Assembly (NCBI GenBank): GCA_021160355.1
Contig: JAGHCS010000198.1
Span: 1-10,842, forward strand
DNA from: Candidatus Cloacimonadota bacterium
GTDB lineage: Bacteria > Cloacimonadota > Cloacimonadia > JGIOTU-2
DNA length: 10,842 nt
Reading direction: 5' to 3'
Shown: positions 1 through 6,001 of the stretch, one piece after another
Position numbering within the stretch: the stretch's first letter is position 1
Layout: the number at the start of each line of letters is the position of its first letter
Notes under the pieces: generated by a model
The model's input: only the letters and a program-made list of their open reading frames with translations
The model's database searches: none
What the model was told of the DNA's origin: nothing
Translations under genes and position numbers: made by a program

Positions 1-119
1 ATCATTAATAAGTTAATCTAACTATCAATCGAATAGGAGAAATCAACCCTACATTTATTAAACTTGAAATTGGAAATCCGGCTCCTGCCCTATTTCATTG
101 GGAATACGCCGTGACAGGT
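1..119 (+). other. Left-edge stretch, possible decayed gene end
   Basis: I see no confident gene here. One plus-strand frame is open from about 12 to the TAG at 119-121 and reads plausibly protein-like near its end (GEINPTFIKLEIG, then FHWEYAVTG). It has two stops directly upstream (6-8 and 9-11) and no start codon. Another frame ends at a TAA at 19-21, so the true end of an upstream gene could be there. The stretch may be the tail of a frameshifted gene or part of a dispersed repeat leading into the heptamer array that follows. Confidence 0.2.
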
Positions 120-203
120 TAGAAATTAGATATTCGAAATTAGATACTAGAAATTTGACATTCTTCCATTTTCCTTCCTCCATCTTCCCTTTTCCATTCT
201 CCG
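120..203. repeat. Tandem array of degenerate heptamers
   Basis: Twelve consecutive 7-base units can be read without a gap. The first six are of the type TAGAAAT (TAGAAAT, TAGATAT, TCGAAAT, TAGATAC, TAGAAAT, TTGACAT). The next six are pyrimidine-rich of the type TTTTCCA (TCTTCCA, TTTTCCT, TCCTCCA, TCTTCCC, TTTTCCA, TTCTCCG). The unit length is constant while the sequence drifts, and the two halves have different consensus. It ends 39 bases before the rho start codon. Such arrays resemble the short tandemly repeated heptamers described in cyanobacteria; any function is unknown. Confidence 0.7.
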
Positions 204-242
204 TTTCTTGACATCAATTCCATCACAGACAAAGTAGGTTCA

Positions 243-1343
243 ATGACATCTAAGATCTTTCATGGACTACTCAACATCTCCGGCAATCAGGCGCTCATTT
301 TATGGGAAAATCCTTTTGACCGGAATAAAGCATACTACGACTTCCCCCGTCGTCTCATTTCTGAGTATAAACTTGTAAGCGGAGCACGCATCACGTGTGA
401 AGTGAACGGAAGAAGGATCGAGAAGATCGTTTCTATCTGCGACATGGAGCCGGATGAGTTCCGCAATCGTACACCCTTTAGTGAACTTGTACCTGTTAAT
501 CCCAACGAGAAGTTCGAACTTGGCACTTCAGAGTATGATTCACTTCGCATAATCGACCTGATGATTCCTCTCGGAAAAGGCACACGCGGATTGATCGTTT
601 CCCCGCCACGAGCAGGCAAGACAGTACTTCTTGAACAGATGGCAAATTCACTCATCCATATCGACCACAAAGTACGTGTAATTATCCTTCTTATAGATGA
701 GCGTCCCGAGGAAGTGACGTCCTTTAAACAAAATACAAATGTGCAGGTTTTTTTCAGTTCTTTTGACCAGGGATTGCGCTCGCATGTGACACTCTCCAAT
801 TTTCTGATCAATCACATCAAGGTTGAGCTGGAATGCGGGCACGATACGGTCCTCCTGCTGGACAGTCTGACGCGTATGGGAAGAGCGTATAACAGCAGTG
901 AAAGAAATCCACAGAGCAGGACTATGTCCGGCGGTTTGGGCTCGTCCGCACTTGAGTTACCACGCAAATTGTTCGGTCTGGCGCGAAATATTCAGGATGG
1001 CGGCTCGTGCACCATACTGGCAACCATCCTCACTGATACCGGTTCACGAATGGATCAGATGATCTTCCAGGAATTCAAGGGTACAGGCAATTGCGAGATA
1101 ATAATCGACAGGGAAATCGCGGATCAGCGTGTGTATCCAGCCATAAATATACTGGAAAGCGGCACACGGAAGGAAGAGTTGTTGATCCCCGAAGATCAGC
1201 TTTCTAAGATCAACATGTTGAGAAAATCTCTTTTACGACTCGGTAAGGTTGATGCGATCTTGAAGCTGAAGGAGTTGATAGAAAAAACTGGAGATAACGA
1301 AGAATTATTGAGAAGCTTGGAAACAAATAATTTCCGTAATTAA
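243..1343 (+). CDS. rho: Transcription termination factor Rho, short divergent form
   Basis: Hexameric RNA-dependent ATPase/helicase that terminates transcription. The RecA-like core is clear: Walker A SPPRAGKT at 120-127, catalytic-glutamate motif DERPEE at 152-157, Walker B LLLDSLTR around 204-211, Q-loop region SRTMSGG at 225-231, R-loop DTGSRMD at 265-271 and the arginine-finger motif SGTRKEE at 306-312. At 366 residues it is about 50 shorter than E. coli Rho (419). The missing part is the N-terminal Rho_N helical domain, and the OB-fold RNA-binding region (about 5-90) is divergent, without the usual DGFGFLR motif. In the secondary RNA site, positions equivalent to E. coli K283 and K326 are arginine here. 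The start ATG has only a weak upstream AGTAGGT. It stands alone on the plus strand, convergent with the permease gene. It could be the sole Rho or a second paralogue. Confidence 0.9.
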   Translation: MTSKIFHGLLNISGNQALILWENPFDRNKAYYDFPRRLISEYKLVSGARITCEVNGRRIEKIVSICDMEPDEFRNRTPFSELVPVNPNEKFELGTSEYDSLRIIDLMIPLGKGTRGLIVSPPRAGKTVLLEQMANSLIHIDHKVRVIILLIDERPEEVTSFKQNTNVQVFFSSFDQGLRSHVTLSNFLINHIKVELECGHDTVLLLDSLTRMGRAYNSSERNPQSRTMSGGLGSSALELPRKLFGLARNIQDGGSCTILATILTDTGSRMDQMIFQEFKGTGNCEIIIDREIADQRVYPAINILESGTRKEELLIPEDQLSKINMLRKSLLRLGKVDAILKLKELIEKTGDNEELLRSLETNNFRN

Positions 1344-1350
1344 TCGAAAG

Positions 1351-1368
1351 CGAAATTGGCCAATATCG
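1351..1368. terminator. Near-palindrome in convergent spacer, doubtful terminator
   Basis: The 55-base spacer between the convergent rho and permease stop codons contains an 18-base palindrome with one mismatch centred on ATTGGCCAAT (1355-1364). As RNA it would give only a short stem around a GGCC loop, and no T-run follows on either strand. It could be a weak bidirectional terminator or simply a palindromic site. Confidence 0.2.
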
Positions 1369-1398
1369 ATTTCTGCAATCCAAACCAATATATTAATT

Positions 1399-2655
1399 CT
1401 ATCCCTTATCCTTTGCTCTAATATCCTTAAAATTCAAAATGACATTGAGAAGGACTCCTACAATTGCAGCGAGACCTAAGCCCTCGAGTTCGATATTGCC
1501 AAGGGTAAATTTTGCCCCACCCAATCCTAATACAAGCATCGCAGCACTCGTCATGAGTATTTTAGGATTCGTAAGATCAACTTTATTATCCACCATATTC
1601 TTGATACCAATGGATGAGATCATTCCAAAAAGCAGGATTGAAATACCACCAATGACTGGTCCCGGAATCGTGGAAATTATTGAAGTAAATTTTGGCACAA
1701 AAGATATGAAAATAGCGCATACTGCTGCGATCCTCATTGTGACAGGATTGTAATTTCCGGTCAGTGCAACGGCTCCTGTGTTTTCACTATAGGTTGTGTT
1801 TGCAGGTCCACCGATCATTGCGGAAAGTGAAGTCGCAAGTCCATCCCCCATCAACGTTCTGTGAATTCCCGGAGCTTTGAAGAAGTCCTTGCCCACAACA
1901 TTCCCTATAGCGAGAATATCCCCAAAATGTTCGACTATCGTAACAATTGAGATTGGAACAATAATAGAAATCGCTCGTGTTGAAAAAACAGGAAGTGAAA
2001 ATTTGGGCAATCCAATCCATGAAGCTTCGTTCATTGTAGTAAAATCAACAATTCCCAATAAGATCGACAAAAGATACCCAGCAATAAGTGCAATGAGGAC
2101 AGGAAGCATGGACAGAAACTTTTTTCTGATACTGCTGAAGAATATCCTTACAAAAACGGCAACGGCAAAGGTAAATACCGCAATACCCCAACAGCCATTT
2201 GTTCCAATCTGCTCGACGATCGCTGCTGCATTCGTTCCATTTGCATTATTGATTGCTACAGGTGCAAGGATCAAACCAATGAGGATGATCATCGGTCCTG
2301 TTACGTGAGGTGGAAAAATTTTGTGTAACGTGCGGACATCGATAAATCTGAAAATGATCGCAACGACCAGATATACAAGTCCTGCAATCGCTATTCCGCC
2401 CAGTGCTTCGGGCAACGAGCCGCCTTTGGCTGTCGAAACCGCAATTATTCCGGGAATAAAAGCAAAAGATGAGCCCAAAAATACTGGCACCTTAAACTTT
2501 GTAATAATATGAAAAAGAAGTGTGCCGATGCCTGCACAAAAAAGTGTTACACCTACATCCAATCCTGTGAGGAGCGGTACAAGTACGGTTGCTCCAAACA
2601 TTACAAACATCTGCTGGAAGCCGATGATAAAATTTTTACCGTTCAGGTCTTTCAA
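1399..2655 (-). CDS. uraA: Uracil/nucleobase permease, NCS2 family (UraA-like)
   Basis: Inner-membrane nucleobase:proton symporter of the NCS2/NAT family; 418 residues against 429 in E. coli UraA. The N-terminal FQQMFVMFGATVLVPLLTGL (13-32) is the typical first-helix sequence of uracil permeases, and GSSFAFI (61-67) matches the substrate-site half helix. The two glutamates equivalent to UraA E241 and E290 are present as E242 (VEHFGD) and E291 (YSENTG). The NAT signature ENTGAVALTG (291-300) ends in glycine, as in XanQ, rather than the arginine usual in uracil permeases, so specificity for uracil is likely but not certain. The start is TTG with a strong AAAGGAG five bases upstream. It follows the methyltransferase remnant by 14 bases, so it is co-transcribed with the genes above it. 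As the only transporter in the run, it may import the substrate of the catabolic operon. Confidence 0.88.
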   Translation of the reverse strand: MKDLNGKNFIIGFQQMFVMFGATVLVPLLTGLDVGVTLFCAGIGTLLFHIITKFKVPVFLGSSFAFIPGIIAVSTAKGGSLPEALGGIAIAGLVYLVVAIIFRFIDVRTLHKIFPPHVTGPMIILIGLILAPVAINNANGTNAAAIVEQIGTNGCWGIAVFTFAVAVFVRIFFSSIRKKFLSMLPVLIALIAGYLLSILLGIVDFTTMNEASWIGLPKFSLPVFSTRAISIIVPISIVTIVEHFGDILAIGNVVGKDFFKAPGIHRTLMGDGLATSLSAMIGGPANTTYSENTGAVALTGNYNPVTMRIAAVCAIFISFVPKFTSIISTIPGPVIGGISILLFGMISSIGIKNMVDNKVDLTNPKILMTSAAMLVLGLGGAKFTLGNIELEGLGLAAIVGVLLNVILNFKDIRAKDKG

Positions 2656-2660
2656 GGTGA

Positions 2661-2667
2661 CTCCTTT
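2661..2667 (-). promoter_or_regulatory. Shine-Dalgarno fixing the TTG start of the permease
   Basis: Read on the minus strand, AAAGGAG lies five bases before TTG at 2655-2653. This supports TTG rather than a downstream ATG as the start, because the encoded N-terminus also aligns with the family. Confidence 0.7.
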
Positions 2668-2669
2668 AA

Positions 2670-3001
2670 CTATTTTAATTTTGGGAAAAACATACCAATT
2701 TTTTTCTTATATTCGGTATATTTTTCACCATGAATTGCTGCCATCTGTTTCTCTTCAATCCTGCAATTAACATACCAGATTGGCACAAAAAAGCTCTTCT
2801 CATATAATACACAACACATATCCAGAAAATCAAACCTGAAAATGTAATTATTACTCCAATAATTAATAAAAATACATTATCTCGGAATCGAAGGACGGGA
2901 GGTACGAACTTTTGGCTGAGAATGAGTAAAACAAACATAAGTATCCATAAAATTCTTGGGAGTATTTCGATGAGTAAGTTTTTTTCAAAGGCATATATCA
3001 A
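2670..3001 (-). pseudogene. Remnant of isoprenylcysteine/phospholipid methyltransferase-like membrane protein
   Basis: One frame starts with TTG at 3001, overlapping the TGA of the upstream gene by three bases, and runs to 2675 (108 residues). Its first part is hydrophobic (ILPRILWILMFVLLIL, then IIGVIITFSGLIFWICVVYY and MRRAF), like the N-terminal helices of ICMT/PEMT-family methyltransferases. After MRRAF the frame turns uncharacteristic. The +1-shifted frame from about 2793 down to a TAG at 2670 instead reads FFVPIWYV, RIEEKQMAAIHGEKYTEYKK and IGMFFPKLK, which is the typical C-terminus of the same family (EE..L...FG..Y..Y...V...P). The central GPY..RHP.Y segment that binds S-adenosylmethionine is absent from all frames. 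I infer an out-of-frame deletion of about 40 codons near the A-run at 2787-2792. Alternatively it is an unrelated small membrane protein ending at 2675. Confidence 0.6.
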
Positions 3002-3435
3002 TCGTAGGATTTACGCATAGCTTCATCAGCAATGGTTGGTTTTACAATCTCATTCCACTCAGAAGAATTCCAGGTTCCGAGATGAGTATGTGTGATGTAA
3101 TAATTCTGTGGAATCGGATGTGTTCCGATGACGACCGGAATATTATATTTTTTTTCAATGAACTTTTTAAACTGCAAAATATATGGACACGGAGGATAAC
3201 CAACGACAAAGCCCGTGGCGAGATGGATAGCTTCTGCACCATTTTTAATCATCTCTGCCGGAGCATACTCGATATTTCCTCCGGGACATCCATCGCACGT
3301 AGTGTAGCCGACAATTTCAAGAGGTTCATCTGTCGGATAAATATTAAAAGCACCCTCTCGATTTCGTATTGCCCTCAGGCACTTACCTCCAGCACAAGTA
3401 CGAAATCTATCGCAAATAAATATTCCAATTTTCAT
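2998..3435 (-). CDS. CGGC-domain cysteine-rich protein, probable metal binding
   Basis: 145-residue soluble protein of the CGGC family (PF08821), known mainly from anaerobes and archaea and thought to bind metal through conserved cysteines. Visible motifs are ICDRFRTCAGGKC (7-19, with C8, C14, C19), TTCDGCPGG (45-53, with C47 and C50), GYPPCPY (79-85, C83) and GTHPIP (104-109). A longer reading begins at 3468, but ATG at 3435 is preferred because GAGGAGAG lies just upstream and the family begins with the hydrophobic strand KIGIFIC. Its last codons overlap the start of the methyltransferase remnant, so the two and the permease form a transcription unit. It is 88 bases downstream of the amidase. 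The function is unknown; a redox or metal-handling role is only suggested by the cysteines. Confidence 0.75.
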   Translation of the reverse strand: MKIGIFICDRFRTCAGGKCLRAIRNREGAFNIYPTDEPLEIVGYTTCDGCPGGNIEYAPAEMIKNGAEAIHLATGFVVGYPPCPYILQFKKFIEKKYNIPVVIGTHPIPQNYYITHTHLGTWNSSEWNEIVKPTIADEAMRKSYD

Positions 3436-3438
3436 TTT

Positions 3439-3446
3439 CTCTCCTC
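3439..3446 (-). promoter_or_regulatory. Shine-Dalgarno deciding the CGGC protein start
   Basis: GAGGAGA on the minus strand sits a few bases before ATG 3435-3433. The alternative upstream start at 3468 has no comparable site. Confidence 0.65.
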
Positions 3447-3449
3447 GTT

Positions 3450-3481
3450 TTAATATTTCAATAAGCACAAATTACAAAGAC
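3450..3481 (-). promoter_or_regulatory. Weak promoter candidate before the CGGC gene
   Basis: In the 88-base gap between the amidase and CGGC genes, the minus strand reads TTGTAA, a 16-base spacer, then TATTAA. Each hexamer matches the sigma-70 consensus at four of six positions. The gap is AT-rich, so this may be chance. If real, it would let the CGGC, remnant and permease genes be transcribed independently of the upstream operon. Confidence 0.2.
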
Positions 3482-3523
3482 ATTTAATATATTTCGTTTA
3501 TCTTTAGTCTTAACATATGCTAT

Positions 3524-4810
3524 TTATAGCAGTTTATTTAGATGCTGTAATGCTATCTCATCCTTATTATACTTTCCTGCAAATTGCATTCCAAAAGGCA
3601 ATCCATTCACCAGTCCTGAAGGCACTGAAAGTATTGGCAAGCCAGCATACGTCCAGGGCAGATTCATTGCAGGATTACCAGTGGATTGTAATCCTTTGGG
3701 GGCAAGCGTAGTTGTGGAAGGAGTTATCCACAGATCGACACCACTTTCATCCATTGTATTCATAAGATCATTACGTAGATTCATAATTCCTTTTTTTGCC
3801 TTTTCATATTCTGTTTTAGTAACCGAATTTCCTTTTTCAATTAGATTTCTCGATGGTGGGCTATACAATTCTTTATATTGAGAATACCAATCTTTATGAA
3901 TTTGTGCAAATTCGTAAGCGATCATTGCGTTGTGCTGTTTATTTATGTCCTCAATGTTTTCAAAGAAATGTATATCAATAACATCATATCCGGATTTTTT
4001 CAGTATAGTGATTTTTTTATTAAATTCTGCTTGGATATTTTTTGAAGCCTGGATAAGATATTTGCCAGTTGGTATCCCTAATTTTGGAAGCTTTTGTGAA
4101 AATGAAGTATCTACCCGCCAATCATCACAGAGTACAGAAGCTGTAATAGCAATACCATCAAGATCCTGGGTGAAAAAACCTATCTGGTCTACAGTAGGTG
4201 AAAACGGGATTACACCATCAGTTGGAATTCTTCCTGCACTCGGCTTGAATCCAAAAACTCCGCAAAAAGATGCAGGTCTGGTAATCGAGCCAATCGTCTG
4301 TGTGCCCAAAGCAAGAGGGCAAAATCCTGCTGCAACCGCTGCTGCTGATCCGCTGCTCGATCCACCTGGTGTATGGTCAAAATTATGCGGATTTCTTGTT
4401 GATCCCGGCTGGAAATAGGCAAACTCTGTGGTGACAGTCTTTCCCATGATCAAGGCACCTGCTTCTTTTAAGCGTGTAACTGCGACAGATTCTATTCCTT
4501 CAAATTCCCTTTCTGGAAGTTTGGAACCTGCTTTGGTTGGAAAACCATCCACACGGAATATATCCTTCACTCCTACTGGTATTCCGAAAAGGATAGGTCG
4601 TGTATTATGATAAAGAAATTGTTTATTTAAGGCTTTCAAATCGTTTTGCAGACGTGTTCTTCTCCCTATTTCAGGTAAAAAGGCATGTATCTTTGAATCC
4701 CATTTATCTAATTTATCACATAACTCATCAACAAGCTGTTCAGTGGTAATTTTCCCCTGCCTGATTTCAGTAATTAAAGTTGATAAAGAACATTCAGAAA
4801 TATAGTTCAA
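3524..4810 (-). CDS. Amidase-signature family hydrolase
   Basis: Cytoplasmic amidase of the Ser-cisSer-Lys class (PF01425), hydrolysing an amide or ureide C-N bond; 428 residues, near the usual 430-480. Catalytic elements are the lysine in GVKDIF (K82), the serine loop GGSSSGS (149-155) carrying the cis-serine, and the nucleophile S175 in GTQTIGSITRPASFCG (169-184). The usual start of GatA-type amidases aligns with residues 5-45. It begins with TTG directly after the TAA of the CoA-transferase gene, in the same frame and with no spacer; no ATG or GTG occurs in the next 30 codons, so this start is well supported despite a poor Shine-Dalgarno. It is not likely to be GatA, because no gatB or gatC is nearby and the motif TQT.GS..RPASFCG is typical of catabolic amidases. 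In this operon it may cleave the open-chain amide or ureide left by the cyclase-type hydrolase. The substrate is unknown. Confidence 0.88.
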   Translation of the reverse strand: MNYISECSLSTLITEIRQGKITTEQLVDELCDKLDKWDSKIHAFLPEIGRRTRLQNDLKALNKQFLYHNTRPILFGIPVGVKDIFRVDGFPTKAGSKLPEREFEGIESVAVTRLKEAGALIMGKTVTTEFAYFQPGSTRNPHNFDHTPGGSSSGSAAAVAAGFCPLALGTQTIGSITRPASFCGVFGFKPSAGRIPTDGVIPFSPTVDQIGFFTQDLDGIAITASVLCDDWRVDTSFSQKLPKLGIPTGKYLIQASKNIQAEFNKKITILKKSGYDVIDIHFFENIEDINKQHNAMIAYEFAQIHKDWYSQYKELYSPPSRNLIEKGNSVTKTEYEKAKKGIMNLRNDLMNTMDESGVDLWITPSTTTLAPKGLQSTGNPAMNLPWTYAGLPILSVPSGLVNGLPFGMQFAGKYNKDEIALQHLNKLL

Positions 4811-6001
4811 TTATATCACACCATCTTCTTTCAGTTGCGCAATTTTCTTTTCATCATAGCCGAGGTATTTACTCAGTACTTCTGCAGTATGCTCACCAAG
4901 TTTTGGAACTGGATTTCGCTTTTTTTCTTCTGGGATTGATGTCATTTTTATTGGATTTCCAGCGATCTTTATCGTGCCTGCTACATCGTCATCAATTTCC
5001 ACGATCATATTGCGTGCATGCACCTGTGGGTCATTCATGACCTTCTCAATGTTATTGATCGGACCACAGGGAATACCAGCACTTTCAATAAGTTTGATCC
5101 ATTCCGAAGCTTTTTTTGTAAGGAAAAGTTTTTCAATCATAGGGATCAAAGTATCCATGTTATTGTTTCGGCCTGCATTTGTCACAAATCTCGGATCATT
5201 AGCCCAATCCTCTTTCCCCACCACGTGACAGAATTTCTGCCAGAGTTTATCATTTCCAATTGGGAGTACAAAATACTCATCCTTTGCCATGAAAGCCTGA
5301 AAAGGACTTACTGTCGGATGTTTGTTGCCAATCGGAGTGGGAGAAACTCCATCTACCTGGAAGCGGGCAAGTGCATTCTCAAGAATCGCAACCTGGGAAT
5401 CAAGCATTGCGACATCTATTTTCTCCCCGACACCAGTCTTTTCTCTATGGTAGAGCGCTGCACCGATACCAATTGCAGTGAATAGTCCAGCAGTAATATC
5501 TCCTGTTGACATACCCACTCTTGTTGGTGGAGTGTCAGGCCAACCGGTGATGCTCATGATACCGCCACGTGCCTGAGCAAGGAGGTCATAGGATGGTTTC
5601 TTTGAGTCGGGTCCTGTGTGGCCAAAGCCTGATGAAGCTGCATAAATGAGCCTGGGATTGATCTCTTTTAATTCATTATATCCCAAACCAAGTTTCTCCA
5701 TTGTTCCAGGGCGAAAATTCTCGACAAGCACATCGAACTTCTTAACAAGGTCTTTTACAATTAATTTTCCTTCCTCGGCTTTCAAGTTCAAAGTAATGCT
5801 TTTCTTCGCTCTGTTCAGGCTTAAAAAATACAGACTCTGTTTATTTTTAAAAGGACCGTATTGCCTGGCATCGTCACCACTTTGTGGGATTTCCACCTTC
5901 ACAACTTCAGCACCGAGATCTGATAAGACCAAGGTACAATACGGACCAGCAAGTGCTCTGGTGAGATCAAGTACTTTGATTCCTTCAAACGGTTTAGACA
6001 T
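4811..6001 (-). CDS. Class III CoA-transferase (CaiB/BaiF, formyl-CoA transferase family)
   Basis: Transfers CoA from an acyl-CoA donor to a carboxylic acid, acting as an interlocked homodimer in the cytoplasm (PF02515). The 396 residues are a full-length family member. Characteristic segments are the N-terminal GIKVLDLTRALAGPYCT (7-23), LSDLGAEVVKVE (26-37), VENFRPG (93-99) and YDLLAQARGGIMSITG (138-153). The catalytic aspartate, equivalent to D169 of Frc and CaiB, is D168 in STGDITAG. The ATG follows the TAG of the molybdopterin subunit with no spacer. Its Shine-Dalgarno (AAGGAG) lies within the last codons of that gene, so translation is probably coupled. In context it either activates the acid product of the pathway or forms the CoA ester on which the hydroxylase acts, as with 4-hydroxybenzoyl-CoA reductase. 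The acid cannot be read from sequence. Confidence 0.92.
   Translation of the reverse strand: MSKPFEGIKVLDLTRALAGPYCTLVLSDLGAEVVKVEIPQSGDDARQYGPFKNKQSLYFLSLNRAKKSITLNLKAEEGKLIVKDLVKKFDVLVENFRPGTMEKLGLGYNELKEINPRLIYAASSGFGHTGPDSKKPSYDLLAQARGGIMSITGWPDTPPTRVGMSTGDITAGLFTAIGIGAALYHREKTGVGEKIDVAMLDSQVAILENALARFQVDGVSPTPIGNKHPTVSPFQAFMAKDEYFVLPIGNDKLWQKFCHVVGKEDWANDPRFVTNAGRNNNMDTLIPMIEKLFLTKKASEWIKLIESAGIPCGPINNIEKVMNDPQVHARNMIVEIDDDVAGTIKIAGNPIKMTSIPEEKKRNPVPKLGEHTAEVLSKYLGYDEKKIAQLKEDGVI

Noticed and set aside
207..235. Perfect TTGACA upstream of rho as a -35 box
   Set aside because: No TATAAT-like hexamer lies 16-18 bases downstream, and a start there would leave almost no leader before the ATG at 243. 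The hexamer directly follows the heptamer array and may arise from it.
335..811. 158-codon minus-strand open frame across rho
   Set aside because: It lies opposite the clearly conserved Rho ATPase core and its translation shows no recognisable domain; a shadow frame.
3436..3468. Upstream start for the CGGC protein giving 156 residues
   Set aside because: The extra 11 residues have no ribosome site and precede a strong Shine-Dalgarno for the internal ATG, which matches the family start.
3518..3531. Perfect palindrome TGCTATTTATAGCA at the amidase stop as a terminator
   Set aside because: The stem is only six pairs, AT-rich, with a two-base loop and no T-run; too weak for an intrinsic terminator.
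3524..4810. GatA subunit of the Asp/Glu-tRNA amidotransferase
   Set aside because: No gatB or gatC nearby, the location is in a catabolic operon, and the nucleophile region is of the general amidase type.
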